64,000 nt of DNA, taken from positions 5,114,001 through 5,178,000 of the forward strand of contig NZ_JAMCOS010000001.1 in assembly GCF_028069655.1 (NCBI RefSeq). Direction: 5' to 3'. Shown one piece after another: positions 25,694-36,414 of the stretch. The translations under genes were made by a program, and so were the position numbers. The stretch comes from Acidovorax sp. NCPPB 4044. Its GTDB lineage: Bacteria; Pseudomonadota; Gammaproteobacteria; Burkholderiales; Burkholderiaceae_C. The notes beneath the pieces are model-generated. The model searched no databases and was not told the DNA's origin. It was given only the letters and a program-made list of their open reading frames with translations. Position 1 is the first letter of the stretch, and each line of letters begins with the position of its first letter.

Positions 25694-28387
25694 ATGCAAG
25701 ACAAATACACCCCTGCCGAGGTCGAGCGCGCCGCGCACAGCCACTGGACCGCCCGCGACGCCTACCGCGTGACCGAAGACGCGGGCAAGAAGAAGTTCTA
25801 TGCCTGCTCGATGCTGCCCTACCCCAGCGGCAAGCTGCACATGGGCCACGTGCGCAACTACACGATCAACGACATGCTCACGCGCTACCTGCGCATGAAC
25901 GGCCACAACGTGCTGATGCCCATGGGGTGGGATGCCTTCGGCCTGCCGGCCGAGAACGCGGCGCTCAAGAACGGCGTGCCGCCCGCACAGTGGACCTACG
26001 ACAACATCGCCTACATGAAGAAGCAGATGCAGGCGATGGGGCTGGCCATCGACTGGTCGCGCGAGGTCGCCACCTGCGACCCCGACTACTACCGCTGGAA
26101 CCAGTGGCTGTTCCTCAAGATGCTCGAAAAGGGCATCGCCTACCGCAAGACACAGGTGGTGAACTGGGACCCGGTGGACCAGACCGTGCTGGCCAACGAG
26201 CAGGTGATCGACGGCCGCGGCTGGCGCACCGGCGCCCTGGTCGAAAAGCGCGAGATTCCGGGCTATTACCTGAAGATCACCGATTACGCGCAGGAGCTGC
26301 TCGACCACGTGCAGATGGGCAATGCCAAGGCCTCGCTCACCGGCTGGCCCGACAAGGTGCGGCTCATGCAGGAGAACTGGATCGGCAAGAGCGAGGGCGT
26401 GCGCTTCGCCTTCACGCACGACATCCGCGGCGACGACGGCCTGCTGATCGGCGATGGCCGCATGTACGTCTTCACGACGCGTGCCGACACCATCATGGGC
26501 GTGACCTTCTGCGCCGTCGCGCCCGAGCACCCGCTGGCCGCGCACGCCGCGCGCTCGCAGCCCGAGGTGGCGGCCTTCATCGAAGAGTGCAAGAGCGGCG
26601 GCACCACCGAGGCCGAGCTGGCCACGCAGGAGAAGAAAGGCGTGCGCACGGGCCTCACGGTGACGCACCCGCTCACGGGCGAACCCGTGGACGTGTGGGT
26701 GGGCAACTACGTGCTCATGGGCTATGGCGACGGTGCCGTGATGGGCGTGCCCGCGCACGACGAGCGCGATTTCGCCTTCGCGCTCAAGTACGGCATCGAG
26801 ATCAAGCAGGTGGTGCTGGTCGATGGCGAGACCTTCGACTACCACCGGTGGCAGGACTGGTACGGCGACAAGCAGAACGGCGTCACGATCAATTCCGACA
26901 GCTTCAGCGGCCTCTCCTACCGGGACGCCGTGGCGGCCGTGGCCCACTCGCTGAATGAAAAGGGCCTGGGCGAGAAGAAGACCACCTGGCGCCTGCGCGA
27001 CTGGGGCGTTTCGCGCCAGCGCTACTGGGGCACGCCGATCCCGATCATCCACTGCGACGAACACGGCGCGGTGCCGGTGCCCGAGAAGGACCTGCCCGTG
27101 GTGCTGCCGCAGGACTGCATCCCGGACGGCTCGGGCAACCCGCTGCACAAGCACGAAGGCTTCCACGCGGGCGTGACCTGCCCCGTGTGCGGCAAGGCCG
27201 CGCGCCGCGAGACCGACACCATGGACACGTTCGTGGATTCGTCGTGGTACTTCATGCGCTACTGCGACCCGAAGAACGCCGACGCCATGGTGGCCGGCGG
27301 CGCCGACTACTGGATGCCGATGGACCAGTACATCGGCGGCATCGAGCACGCGATCCTGCATTTGCTCTATGCGCGCTTCTGGACCAAGGTGATGCGCGAC
27401 CTGGGCCTGGTGAAGGTCGACGAGCCTTTCACCAAGCTGCTCACGCAGGGCATGGTGCTCAACCACATCTACTCGCGACGCAACGACAAGGGCGGCAAGG
27501 AGTATTTCTGGCCGCACGACGTGGAGAACCTCGTCGACGAGGCCGGCAAGGTCACCGGCGCGCGCCTCAAGAACGCCGTGGGCGACCTGCCCGTGGGCAC
27601 GCCGATCGACTACGAGGGCGTGGGCACGATGTCCAAGTCCAAGAACAACGGCGTCGATCCGCAGGAACTGATCGAGAAGTACGGTGCCGACACGGCCCGG
27701 CTCTACACCATGTTCACGGCGCCGCCCGAAGCCACGCTGGAGTGGAACGACGCCGCGGTGGAGGGCAGCTACCGTTTCCTGCGCCGCGTCTGGAATTTCG
27801 GCGCCAAGCTCACGGGCATCGACGCCGCGGCCACCGAGGCGGCCATCCAGGGCGCGCGCAGCCTGCAGGACGTGCCCTTCGGCAAGGAGGCCAAGGCCCT
27901 GCGGCTGGAAATCCACACGGTGCTCAAGCAGGTGGACTACGACTACCAGCGCATGCAATACAACACCGTCGTCTCCGGCGCGATGAAGATGCTCAATGCG
28001 CTGGAGGATTTCAAGGCGGTGGATGCGCCTGGCGGACTCGTTGCGCTCATCGAGGGCTTCGGCATCCTGCTGCGCGCGATCTACCCGGCCACGCCGCACA
28101 TCGCCCACGGCCTCTGGAGCGAGCTGGGCTACGCAGGCGCCCTGGGCGACCTGCTCGACGCGCCCTGGCCGCAGGTGGATGCCGCGGCGCTGGTGCAGGA
28201 CGAGATCGAACTGGTGCTGCAGGTCAACGGCAAGCTGCGCGGCGCGATCCGCGTGCCGGCCTCGGCCGACCGCGCCGAGATCGAGCGCATCGCCCTCGCG
28301 AGCGAGGACTTCCACAAGCACGCCGCCGGCGCCACGCCCAAGAAGGTCGTGGTCGTGCCGGGCCGGCTGGTGAACGTGGTCGTCTGA
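25694..28387 (+). CDS. leuS: Leucyl-tRNA synthetase
   Basis: This class I aminoacyl-tRNA synthetase charges tRNA-Leu. The 897-residue product has the HIGH-type motif [12 protein letters not shown] (HMGH at 49-52) and the CP1 editing domain with its Thr-rich [12 protein letters not shown] motif. The catalytic loop [13 protein letters not shown] and the KMSKS-type motif TMSKS (645-649) follow. The C-terminal region reads [13 protein letters not shown]. The ATG at 25694 is the family start, and a TAAAAT hexamer upstream (25624) may belong to its promoter. lptE and holA follow on the same strand, a usual order. Confidence 0.97.
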   Translation: MQDKYTPAEVERAAHSHWTARDAYRVTEDAGKKKFYACSMLPYPSGKLHMGHVRNYTINDMLTRYLRMNGHNVLMPMGWDAFGLPAENAALKNGVPPAQWTYDNIAYMKKQMQAMGLAIDWSREVATCDPDYYRWNQWLFLKMLEKGIAYRKTQVVNWDPVDQTVLANEQVIDGRGWRTGALVEKREIPGYYLKITDYAQELLDHVQMGNAKASLTGWPDKVRLMQENWIGKSEGVRFAFTHDIRGDDGLLIGDGRMYVFTTRADTIMGVTFCAVAPEHPLAAHAARSQPEVAAFIEECKSGGTTEAELATQEKKGVRTGLTVTHPLTGEPVDVWVGNYVLMGYGDGAVMGVPAHDERDFAFALKYGIEIKQVVLVDGETFDYHRWQDWYGDKQNGVTINSDSFSGLSYRDAVAAVAHSLNEKGLGEKKTTWRLRDWGVSRQRYWGTPIPIIHCDEHGAVPVPEKDLPVVLPQDCIPDGSGNPLHKHEGFHAGVTCPVCGKAARRETDTMDTFVDSSWYFMRYCDPKNADAMVAGGADYWMPMDQYIGGIEHAILHLLYARFWTKVMRDLGLVKVDEPFTKLLTQGMVLNHIYSRRNDKGGKEYFWPHDVENLVDEAGKVTGARLKNAVGDLPVGTPIDYEGVGTMSKSKNNGVDPQELIEKYGADTARLYTMFTAPPEATLEWNDAAVEGSYRFLRRVWNFGAKLTGIDAAATEAAIQGARSLQDVPFGKEAKALRLEIHTVLKQVDYDYQRMQYNTVVSGAMKMLNALEDFKAVDAPGGLVALIEGFGILLRAIYPATPHIAHGLWSELGYAGALGDLLDAPWPQVDAAALVQDEIELVLQVNGKLRGAIRVPASADRAEIERIALASEDFHKHAAGATPKKVVVVPGRLVNVVV

Positions 28388-28437
28388 CCCGTTGCGCCCG
28401 TTTCCGAACCCACCGCTTAGAGAAGAGAACCCGCCCC

Positions 28438-28959
28438 ATGCTGCTGCGCAAACGCACGCTCCTGACCCTGCTGGCCACGGCGCCCCTGGCGGCCGGCCTG
28501 ACCGCCTGCGGCTTCCGCCTGCGCGGGGCGCCGGAATTCCAGTTCCGCACCATGTACATCCAGGCCGGCGGCGGCTCGCTGTTGGCGCGCGAGCTGGAGC
28601 GCACCCTGCGCGGCGCGGGCGGCAACCTCACGGTGCTGCGCGAGCCTGCCGACCTGCCCAAGGCCGAGACGGTGTTCGAACTGCTCTCGGAGCAGCGCGA
28701 GCGCGTGGTCGTGGGCTACAACGCGTCCGGCCAGGTGCGCGAACTGCAGCTGCGCCTGCGCATCCGCTTCAAGCTGCGCAACCAGCAGGGCGTGGAACTC
28801 ATCCCGCCGACCGAGCTGCTGCAGCAGCGCGACGTGAGCTACAACGAAAGCATCGCGCTCGCCAAGGAAGCCGAAGAGGCGCTGCTCTACCGCAACATGC
28901 AGACCGACCTCGTGCAACAGCTGCTGCGGCGCCTGGCCGCCGCGAAGCCGCAACCATGA
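28438..28959 (+). CDS. lptE: LPS-assembly lipoprotein LptE
   Basis: LptE plugs the LptD barrel and helps deliver lipopolysaccharide to the cell surface. The 173-residue product has a signal peptide with lipobox LTAC, then GFRLRGAPEFQFRTMYIQA. It continues with the typical pattern ELLSEQRERVVVGYNASGQVRELQLRLRIRFKL and ends in a Gln/Leu-rich helix. Its stop codon overlaps the first base of a palindromic repeat. It lies between leuS and holA. Confidence 0.9.
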   Translation: MLLRKRTLLTLLATAPLAAGLTACGFRLRGAPEFQFRTMYIQAGGGSLLARELERTLRGAGGNLTVLREPADLPKAETVFELLSEQRERVVVGYNASGQVRELQLRLRIRFKLRNQQGVELIPPTELLQQRDVSYNESIALAKEAEEALLYRNMQTDLVQQLLRRLAAAKPQP

Positions 28960-29005
28960 TTTGCTATATTTTTAATAGCAAACTATTCAATGGAATCGGC
29001 GGCAT
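28959..29005 (+). repeat. Dispersed palindromic element, copy 2 (intergenic)
   Basis: This 47-base copy has its first 34 bases identical to 6064-6097 and ends GGCGGCAT. It starts on the last base of the lptE stop codon and lies 32 bases before the holA start. Its hairpin is TTGCTAT/ATAGCAA. Confidence 0.85.
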
Positions 29006-29037
29006 GAAGGGGTTTTTGCCATGAGCGCCACTGTGCC

Positions 29038-30084
29038 ATGCAGATTGCCCTGAACCAGTTGGCCGCGCACCTCCAGAAGGGGGTGCGGCCGCTCTACACG
29101 CTGCATGGCGACGAGCCGCTGCTGCAGCAGGAAGCCGCCGACGCGATCCGGGCGGCCGCGCGCGCGCAGGGCTACACCGAGCGCAGCAGCCACACGGTGG
29201 CCGGCGCGCACTTCGACTGGAGCGCCGTGCTGGCTGCGGGCGGCTCGCTCTCGCTCTTCGCCGACAAGCAGATCGTGGAGATCCGCATCCCCTCGGGCAA
29301 ACCCGGCAAGGACGGTGGCGCGGCGCTGCAGCAGATCGCCGCCAGCGCGGCGGGCAACGATAGCACGCTGACCCTGGTGCTGCTGCCCCGCCTCGACAAG
29401 GCCACGCGGACCGGCGCATGGTTCTCGGCGCTCGACCGCGAAGGCGCGAGCGTGCAGATCGACCCGGTGGAGCGCGGCGCGCTGCCGCAGTGGATCGCCC
29501 AGCGCCTCGCGGCCCAGGGCCAGCGGGTGGCGTCCGGAGAGGAAGGGCAGCGCACGCTGCAGTTCTTCGCCGACCGCGTGGAAGGCAACCTGCTCGCCGC
29601 GCACCAGGAGATCCAGAAGCTCGCGCTGCTGCACCCGCCCGGCGAACTCTCTTGGGAGCAGGTCGAGGCCGCCGTGCTCAACGTGGCGCGCTACGACGTT
29701 TTCAAGCTCTCCGAGGCCGTGCTCTCGGGCCAGGTGGCGCGCATGCAGCGCATGCTCGACGGCCTGCAGGCCGAGGGCGAGGCCGAGGTGCTGGTCCACT
29801 GGACGCTGGCCGAGGACATCCGCTCGCTCAAGCGCGTGAAGGACGCCGTGAACGCCGGCAAGCCGCTGCCCATGGCCCTGCGCGAGAACCGCATCTGGGG
29901 GCCGAAGGAGCGGCTCTTCGAGCGCATCGTGCCGCGTTTCTCCGATGCCTCCGCGGCGCGGCTGCTGCAGTCCGCGCACGCCGTGGACGGCATCGTCAAG
30001 GGCCTCAAGGTGCCCGACTGGCCCGCCAACGGCTGGCAGGCCCTGCACCGGCTGGCGCTGCAGCTGTGCAAAGCCGTGCGGTAG
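29038..30084 (+). CDS. holA: DNA polymerase III delta subunit
   Basis: HolA is the clamp-loader wrench that opens the sliding clamp. The 348-residue product begins MQIALNQLAAHLQKGVRPLYTLHGDEPLLQQEAADAIR, with the clamp-binding region. It continues through the AAA+ like domains (FADKQIVEIRIPSGKPGKDG, VEGNLLAAHQEIQKLALL) to the collar domain. Upstream is the palindromic element inserted after lptE, so the two genes may or may not share a transcript. Confidence 0.94.
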   Translation: MQIALNQLAAHLQKGVRPLYTLHGDEPLLQQEAADAIRAAARAQGYTERSSHTVAGAHFDWSAVLAAGGSLSLFADKQIVEIRIPSGKPGKDGGAALQQIAASAAGNDSTLTLVLLPRLDKATRTGAWFSALDREGASVQIDPVERGALPQWIAQRLAAQGQRVASGEEGQRTLQFFADRVEGNLLAAHQEIQKLALLHPPGELSWEQVEAAVLNVARYDVFKLSEAVLSGQVARMQRMLDGLQAEGEAEVLVHWTLAEDIRSLKRVKDAVNAGKPLPMALRENRIWGPKERLFERIVPRFSDASAARLLQSAHAVDGIVKGLKVPDWPANGWQALHRLALQLCKAVR

Positions 30085-30109
30085 CCTCCCGCGCGAGTCG
30101 CCTTCGGCC

Positions 30110-30415
30110 TCAGGGCGTGGCTTCGGCGAGCTGGCCGCGTGCCTTGTCCATCCAGGTCTGCAGGTTGTCGATGAGGCCGCTCTGGCTGAACGAGCAGCTC
30201 TCCTCGGAGAAGAGGGCGGAGGATTCGAGGCGGTCCAGCAGGTCGTTGAGCACCTGGGCGTAGCGCGGGGGCAGGGCGGCGAGCAGCGCCGGCTGGTCGC
30301 GCGCGAGCTGGCTGAAGGCATGCGGCGCCATCCGGGCGGCCCGCAGGTCGGCCAATGCGGCGGTGAGGGTGGCCAGTGCGTCGGCGGGCCGGCCGTGGGG
30401 AGGTGGGGTCGTCAT
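30110..30415 (-). CDS. Small conserved-looking hypothetical protein
   Basis: The 101-residue product starts [17 protein letters not shown], is alpha-helical in character and soluble, and contains an aromatic-acidic stretch ([20 protein letters not shown]). No domain is recognised. It lies on the opposite strand between holA and proA, and its codon bias agrees with coding on the minus strand. It could be a small regulatory or housekeeping protein, and I propose no function. Confidence 0.6.
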   Translation of the reverse strand: MTTPPPHGRPADALATLTAALADLRAARMAPHAFSQLARDQPALLAALPPRYAQVLNDLLDRLESSALFSEESCSFSQSGLIDNLQTWMDKARGQLAEATP

Positions 30416-30507
30416 GGCGCGCGAGGGTAGCAAAGCCGGGGCGTGGCGGGCCGCGCGGAAACCCGGGCCGCACCGGTGGCAGCGCCGATGCGTCAAAATC
30501 ACGCCCC

Positions 30508-31791
30508 ATGAACGCGCCGTCCTCCATCGCCGAAACCCTCCATGCCCTCGGTTCCCAGGCCAAGGCCGCCTCCGCGCTGATGGCCCGGGCGCCGTCCGCC
30601 GTCAAGCGCCGGGCGCTCCTGGCGCTGGCCCGCCGCCTGCGCGAGAGCACCGACGCGCTGCAGGTGGACAACGCCCGCGACCTGGACCGTGCCCGGGCCG
30701 CGGGCCTGGCCGAACCGATGGTGGACCGCCTCAAGCTCACCCCCAAGGTGCTGGAGACCTGCGCGCTCGGCTGCGAGCAGCTCGCCGCCATGGGCGACGT
30801 GATCGGCGAGATCTCCGGCATGCGCGAGCAGCCCAGCGGCATCCGCGTGGGCCAGATGCGCGTGCCGATCGGCGTGTTCGGCATGGTCTACGAGAGCCGT
30901 CCCAACGTGACCATCGAGGCCGCCAGCCTGAGCATCAAGAGCGGCAACGCCTGCATCCTGCGCGGCGGCTCCGAGGCGATCGATTCCAACCGCGCGCTGG
31001 CACGGCTCGTGCAGGAAGCGCTGCTGGAGGCCGGCCTGCCCGCCGATGCCGTGCAGCTCGTGCAGACCACCGACCGCGAGGCCGTGGGCCACCTCATCGC
31101 CATGCCGCAGTACGTGGACGTGATCATCCCGCGCGGGGGCAAGGGCCTCATCGAGCGCATCAGCCGCGAGGCCAAGGTGCCCGTCATCAAGCACCTGGAC
31201 GGCAACTGCCATACCTATGTGGACGACCCCTGCGACGTCGCCATGGCCGTGAAGGTGGCCGACAACGCCAAGACCCAGAAGTACAGCCCCTGCAATGCGA
31301 GCGAGGGCCTGCTCGTCGCGCGCGGCGTGGCGGCCGAGTTCCTGCCGCAGATCGGCGCCGTCTATGCCGCCAAGGGCGTGGAGATGCGCGGCTGCCCCGA
31401 ATCGCTGGCGCTGCTGGCCAATGTGCCCGGCGCCCTGCTGGTGCCAGCCACCGAGCAGGACTGGTCGGAGGAATACCTCGCGCCCATCATCAGCATCAAG
31501 GTGGTGGACGGCCTGGACGAGGCCATCGCCCACATCAACCGTTACGGCAGCCACCACACCGACGCCATCCTCACGCGCGACCACATGCATGCGCAGCGCT
31601 TCCTGCGCGAGGTGGACTCGGCCAGCGTGATGGTGAACGCGAGCACGCGCTTCGCCGACGGCTTCGAGTTCGGCCTGGGGGCCGAGATCGGCATCAGCAC
31701 CGACAAATTCCATGCCCGCGGCCCCGTGGGCATCGAGGGCCTCACCTCGCTCAAGTGGGTGGTGCTCGGCGAGGGCGACATCCGCACCTGA
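30508..31791 (+). CDS. proA: Gamma-glutamyl phosphate reductase
   Basis: ProA reduces gamma-glutamyl phosphate with NADPH to glutamate semialdehyde in proline synthesis. The 427-residue product has the aldehyde-dehydrogenase fold with [31 protein letters not shown] and [11 protein letters not shown]. It also has [12 protein letters not shown] with the catalytic Cys, and ENAS-like [23 protein letters not shown]. The ATG at 30508 is the family start. No proB is adjacent. Confidence 0.96.
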   Translation: MNAPSSIAETLHALGSQAKAASALMARAPSAVKRRALLALARRLRESTDALQVDNARDLDRARAAGLAEPMVDRLKLTPKVLETCALGCEQLAAMGDVIGEISGMREQPSGIRVGQMRVPIGVFGMVYESRPNVTIEAASLSIKSGNACILRGGSEAIDSNRALARLVQEALLEAGLPADAVQLVQTTDREAVGHLIAMPQYVDVIIPRGGKGLIERISREAKVPVIKHLDGNCHTYVDDPCDVAMAVKVADNAKTQKYSPCNASEGLLVARGVAAEFLPQIGAVYAAKGVEMRGCPESLALLANVPGALLVPATEQDWSEEYLAPIISIKVVDGLDEAIAHINRYGSHHTDAILTRDHMHAQRFLREVDSASVMVNASTRFADGFEFGLGAEIGISTDKFHARGPVGIEGLTSLKWVVLGEGDIRT

Positions 31792-31854
31792 GACTGGAGC
31801 GGGCCGCGCCCCTCCTCCTCCCTCTCTCCACCCTTCCTCCACGGTCCTTTCCGC

Positions 31855-33333
31855 ATGAAGATCATCATCCTGGGCGCGGGCCGCGTGGGCGAGAGCGTGG
31901 CCGACAGCCTGGTGTCCGAGCAGAACGACATCACCGTCATCGACACCGACGGCCAGCGCCTGCGCGACCTCGAAGCCCGCTTCGACCTGCGCGGCGTGGT
32001 GGGTAGCGGCATCGACCCCGAAGTGCTGGCCGAGGCCGGCGCCGCCGACACCGACCTGCTGATCGCCTGCGCCGCGCTGGATGAGACCAACCTCGTCTGC
32101 TGCAAGATCGCCCACCTGCTCTTCAACGTGCCCACGCGCATCGCTCGCGTGCGCTCCTCCGGCTTCGACTCCACCGAAGAGCGCGGCGGCGCGATGCTCG
32201 GCAAGGAAGGCTTCGCTGTCGACCGCATCATCTGCCCGGAGGAATCGCTCACGCGCTACATCGGCAAGCTCGTGCAGTACCCCGAGGCGCTGCAGGTGCG
32301 TGAATTCGCGGGCGGGCGGGCCTGCCTCGTCTCGGTGCGCGCCCGCGGCGGCGCGCCCGTGGTCGGCATGCGCATCGCCGACGTGCGCGCCAGCGCGCCC
32401 GATGTGGCCATGCGCGTGGTGGCGATCTACCGCCGCTTTCCCGAGGAGCCCGACCGGTTCGTGGCCTGCGACGGCGCCACGCGCATCGAGGCCGGCGACG
32501 AAGTGTTCGTGCTCGCGGCGCGCGAGCGCATTCCGCAGGTGCTGGCTGCGCTGCACCAGCGCGACGGCCTGGCGACGCGGCCGGTGCGCCGCATCATGGT
32601 CGCGGGCGGCGGCCGCGTGGGCCTGCGGCTCGCGCGGCAGCTCGCGCAGCAGGGCGGCTTCCACATCAAGATCCTCGAATCCAACCCCGACCGCTGCATC
32701 GAACTGGCCTCGGTGCTGCCGCCCGAAGTGCTGGTGCTGCAGGGCGACGCGACCGATGAGGATCTGCTGGGCGACGAGTGCATCGAGGACGTGGACCTCT
32801 TCCTCGCGATCACCGACGACGACGAGGACAACATCATGGCCTGCCTGCTCGCCAAGCGCATGGGCGCCAGCCGGGTACTGGCGCTCATCAACCGCCGCTC
32901 GTATGCCGACCTCATGCACGGCACGCAGATCGACATCGCGCTCTCGCCCGCGCAGGCGATGCTCGGCGAGCTGCTGGCCTACGTGCGCCGCGGCGACGTG
33001 CAGGCCGTGCACAGCCTGCGCCGCGGCGTGGCCGAGGCACTGGAGATCGTGGTGCGCGGCGACCGCAAGAGCTCGCGCGTGGTCGGCCGCAAGGTGGCCG
33101 ACATCCACCTGCCGCACGATGTGCACATGGGCCTCGTCGTGCGAGGCCTCAGCGAAGGCGCGTCGGCCGTGGCCGGCGAGGGCCAGTCGGTGCCGCCGGG
33201 CGAGCCCGAGGTCATCATCCCGCACAGCCACACGGTGATCGAGAGCGGCGACCACGTGGTCTTCTTCCTGCCCCACAAGCGGCTGGTGCGCGAAGTGGAA
33301 AAAGCCTTCCGCGTGAGCGCGACGTTCTTCTGA
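31855..33333 (+). CDS. trkA: Trk system potassium uptake regulatory subunit TrkA
   Basis: TrkA is a cytoplasmic gating ring that binds NAD(H) or nucleotides and controls the TrkH channel. The 492-residue product contains two RCK modules: an N-terminal Rossmann domain (MKIIILGAGRVGESVADSL) with its RCK-C part and a second copy starting RRIMVAGGGRVGLRLARQL. It is followed 5 bases later by trkH, a clear operon. Confidence 0.96.
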   Translation: MKIIILGAGRVGESVADSLVSEQNDITVIDTDGQRLRDLEARFDLRGVVGSGIDPEVLAEAGAADTDLLIACAALDETNLVCCKIAHLLFNVPTRIARVRSSGFDSTEERGGAMLGKEGFAVDRIICPEESLTRYIGKLVQYPEALQVREFAGGRACLVSVRARGGAPVVGMRIADVRASAPDVAMRVVAIYRRFPEEPDRFVACDGATRIEAGDEVFVLAARERIPQVLAALHQRDGLATRPVRRIMVAGGGRVGLRLARQLAQQGGFHIKILESNPDRCIELASVLPPEVLVLQGDATDEDLLGDECIEDVDLFLAITDDDEDNIMACLLAKRMGASRVLALINRRSYADLMHGTQIDIALSPAQAMLGELLAYVRRGDVQAVHSLRRGVAEALEIVVRGDRKSSRVVGRKVADIHLPHDVHMGLVVRGLSEGASAVAGEGQSVPPGEPEVIIPHSHTVIESGDHVVFFLPHKRLVREVEKAFRVSATFF

Positions 33334-33338
33334 TCCGC

Positions 33339-34835
33339 ATGGCGATCCCTTCCGCGCTCTCCGACGCCCTGCCGGACCTGCTGCCCGTGCTGCGCGTGTT
33401 CGGCGCGCTGCTGGCGATGTTCTCCTTCGCGCTGGGCGTGCCCCTGGCGGCCGCCTGGTGGGGCGGCGAAGGGCTGTGGCCGATCTATGCCGCCTGCCTC
33501 GGTTTCACGCTCGTGTGCGGCGGCGCGCTCTGGTACGGCCTGCGCCGGCATGCGCGCGAACTGCAGCCGCGCCACGGCGTGATGCTGGTCTCGCTGGTCT
33601 GGCTCGTGCTGCCGCTGTTCGCGTCGCTGCCGCTGCTGCTGGCGCTCCATGCCATCGACCGGCCGATCGGATTCACGCACGCGTACTTCGAGGCGGTGTC
33701 CGGGCTGACCACCACCGGCTCCACGGTCCTGGCGGGGCTCGACAGCCTGCCGCTGTCGATCAACCTGTGGCGCACCTTCATGCAGTGGATCGGCGGGATG
33801 GGCATCCTGATCCTGGCCGTCGCCGTGCTGCCGCTGCTGGGGGTGGGCGGCAGCCAGCTCTTCAAGGCCGAGGCCGCGGGGCCCGTGAAGGACACCAAGC
33901 TCACGCCGCGCATGACCCAGACCGCCAAGGGGCTGTGGGGCGTGTACGTCGTGTTCTCGCTGGCCTGCGCGCTGGCCTTCTGGGCCGGCGGCATGGCCGT
34001 GCCCGATGCGCTCATGCACATGTTCGCCACCGTGAGCCTGGGCGGGCTGTCGCCCTACGACGCGAGCTTCGGCCATTTCCAGTCGCCGCTGCTGGAGATG
34101 ATCGCCGTGGTCTTCATGGTGCTCGCGAGCTGCAATTTCGCGCTCTACTTCGTCGCGCTGCGCAAGGGCCACTGGCGCACCTGCTGGCGCGATCCCGAGC
34201 TGCGCGCCACGGTCTGCACGCTGCTGGGCAGCGGCCTCTTCGTGGCGCTGCTGCTGTGGGCCAAGGGCGTGTACGGCCCGTTCGATGCCATGCGGCATGG
34301 CCTCTTCCATACCGTGTCCGTCGCCACCACCACGGGCTTTGCCACCACCGACTACCTCGGCTGGCCCGTGTTCGCGCCCGTGTTCCTGCTCATGCTCTCG
34401 GGCGTGGCGACCAGCGCGGGCTCCACGGGCGGCGGGATCAAGATGGTGCGCGTGCTCATCCTGCTGCAGCAGGCGCGCCGCGAGATGACGCGGCTCGTGC
34501 ATCCGCGCGCCGTGCAGCCGGTGCGGCTGGGCCACGCGGTGGTCGAGAACCGCATGATCTTCGCCGTGCTGGCCTACATGCTGGTCTATGCCGCCACGAT
34601 CACGGTGCTCAGCATGGTGCTGCTGCTCACCGACCTCGACGTGGTCACGGCCTTCAGCGCCGTGATCGCGAGCGTGCACTGCACGGGGCCCGGCCTCGGC
34701 CTCGTGGGGCCGGCCGCGAACTATTCGGTGCTGACCGATTTCCAGCTCTGGGTGTGCACGCTGGCCATGCTGCTCGGCCGGCTGGAGATCCTCAGCTTCA
34801 TGGCCCTGCTCACGCCCGCGTTCTGGCGGCGGTGA
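33339..34835 (+). CDS. trkH: Trk potassium transporter, channel subunit TrkH
   Basis: This inner-membrane potassium translocator is 498 residues with about ten hydrophobic helices. The pore repeats include GLTTTGSTVL, ATVSLGGLSP, ATTTGFATTD and SVHCTGPGLG, the four P-loop selectivity segments with conserved glycines. GVATSAGSTGGGIKMVR is the TrkH signature. Immediate coupling to trkA supports the assignment. Confidence 0.95.
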   Translation: MAIPSALSDALPDLLPVLRVFGALLAMFSFALGVPLAAAWWGGEGLWPIYAACLGFTLVCGGALWYGLRRHARELQPRHGVMLVSLVWLVLPLFASLPLLLALHAIDRPIGFTHAYFEAVSGLTTTGSTVLAGLDSLPLSINLWRTFMQWIGGMGILILAVAVLPLLGVGGSQLFKAEAAGPVKDTKLTPRMTQTAKGLWGVYVVFSLACALAFWAGGMAVPDALMHMFATVSLGGLSPYDASFGHFQSPLLEMIAVVFMVLASCNFALYFVALRKGHWRTCWRDPELRATVCTLLGSGLFVALLLWAKGVYGPFDAMRHGLFHTVSVATTTGFATTDYLGWPVFAPVFLLMLSGVATSAGSTGGGIKMVRVLILLQQARREMTRLVHPRAVQPVRLGHAVVENRMIFAVLAYMLVYAATITVLSMVLLLTDLDVVTAFSAVIASVHCTGPGLGLVGPAANYSVLTDFQLWVCTLAMLLGRLEILSFMALLTPAFWRR

Positions 34836-34947
34836 TCGGCGCGGGCGGCCGCGGGCAGGGCTTGCGAACCCGCTCCGCGCCCCCAAATCCCTACAATCGA
34901 CTCCACTTTCGGCGCTCCGCCGCCTACCCTGCTTTCCGAGGGCTTCC

Positions 34948-36243
34948 ATGGTTCCGCATCTCATCACCGCCCTCACGGGGCCGATCAACGAGCTCGAACA
35001 GCGCATCCTCGACGCCATGCCCGCGATCGAGCGCTGGTTCCGGCTGGAGTGGATGGAGCACACCCCGCCTTTCTATACCTCGGTCGACATCCGCAATGCC
35101 GGCTTCAAGCTCGCACCGGTCGACACCAACCTCTTCCCGGGCGGCTGGAACAACCTCACCACCGAGATGCTGCCGCTCGCTGTGCAGGCCGCCATGGCCG
35201 CGATCGAGAAGATCTGCCCCGAGGCGCGCAACCTGCTCATCGTTCCCGAGAACCACAGCCGCAACACGTTCTACCTCGCGAACGTGATCCAGCTGCAGCG
35301 CATCTTCAACATGGCCGGGCTCAACGTGCGCGTGGGCTCCATCAGCCCCGAGATCAAGAAGCCCACCACCGTGACGCTGCCCAACGGCGATTCCGTCACG
35401 CTCGAACCCGTGGTGCGCACGAAAGGGCGGCTGGGCCTGAAGAACTTCGATCCCTGCACCATCCTGCTCAACAACGACCTCTCCGCCGGTCCGCCGGGCA
35501 TCCTCGAAGACCTGCACGAGCAGTACCTGCTGCCCCCGCTGCACGCGGGCTGGAGCGTGCGCCGCAAGAGCCGCCATTTCCAGAGCTATGAAGAGGTCTC
35601 CAAGCGCTTCGGCAAGCTGCTGGGCATCGACCCCTGGCTCATCCATCCGCTCTTCAGCCACAGCCAAGGCCTGGATTTCGCCGAGGGCAACGGCGTGGAG
35701 GCCCTGCGCTCGGCCGTGGATGCGCAATTGGCCAAGGTGCGGCGCAAGTACAAGGAATACGGCATCAACGAGAAGCCCTTCGTCATCGTCAAGGCCGACA
35801 ACGGCACCTACGGCATGGGCGTGATGACCGTGCGCGACGCCAAGGACCTCGACGCGCTCAACCGCAAGACCCGCAACAAGATGGCCATCATCAAGGACGG
35901 CCAGACGGTGAGCGACGTCATCATCCAGGAAGGCGTGCTGACCCAGGAGCGTGTGCACGAAGCCGTGGCCGAGCCCGTCGTCTACATGATGGACCGCTAC
36001 GTGGTGGGCGGCTTCTACCGCATGCATGCCGAACGCGGCGTGGACGAGAACCTCAATGCCCCCGGCGCCAGCTTCGTGCCGCTGGCCTTCGAGCACAGCA
36101 CGCACCTGCCCCAGCCCGGTGCCCGCCCCGGCGCGAGCGCCCCCAACCGCTTCTACATGTACGGCGTGATCGCGCGCCTGGCCATGCTGGCCGCCAGCTA
36201 CGAACTCGAGGCCACCAACCCCGAGGCCGAGATCTACGACTGA
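34948..36243 (+). CDS. gshA: Glutamate-cysteine ligase (proteobacterial GshA type)
   Basis: This ATP-dependent enzyme makes gamma-glutamylcysteine, the first step of glutathione synthesis. The 431-residue product is of the beta/alphaproteobacterial class that is not similar in sequence to E. coli GshA. Conserved stretches include WFRLEWMEHTPPFYTSVDIRNAG, PVDTNLFPGGWNNLT, KADNGTYGMGVMTV and DRYVVGGFYRMH. The second enzyme, gshB, lies about 3.3 kb downstream, separated by kup and a permease. Confidence 0.9.
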   Translation: MVPHLITALTGPINELEQRILDAMPAIERWFRLEWMEHTPPFYTSVDIRNAGFKLAPVDTNLFPGGWNNLTTEMLPLAVQAAMAAIEKICPEARNLLIVPENHSRNTFYLANVIQLQRIFNMAGLNVRVGSISPEIKKPTTVTLPNGDSVTLEPVVRTKGRLGLKNFDPCTILLNNDLSAGPPGILEDLHEQYLLPPLHAGWSVRRKSRHFQSYEEVSKRFGKLLGIDPWLIHPLFSHSQGLDFAEGNGVEALRSAVDAQLAKVRRKYKEYGINEKPFVIVKADNGTYGMGVMTVRDAKDLDALNRKTRNKMAIIKDGQTVSDVIIQEGVLTQERVHEAVAEPVVYMMDRYVVGGFYRMHAERGVDENLNAPGASFVPLAFEHSTHLPQPGARPGASAPNRFYMYGVIARLAMLAASYELEATNPEAEIYD

Positions 36244-36414
36244 CCCCGCGGCGGGACCGTGCAGCCCTCCTGCCACGGTGGGAAGCGTTGCGCCAGGGGC
36301 AGTTGCTGCGTTGCAACAAGGCACGGCCCGGCTGGGTGTGGCCGCCACACCTTGTCACAATAGCGGTCCCCCAATACCGGAACCCCGCCCGGCGCCGTGC
36401 CGGCGGGCCCTGCA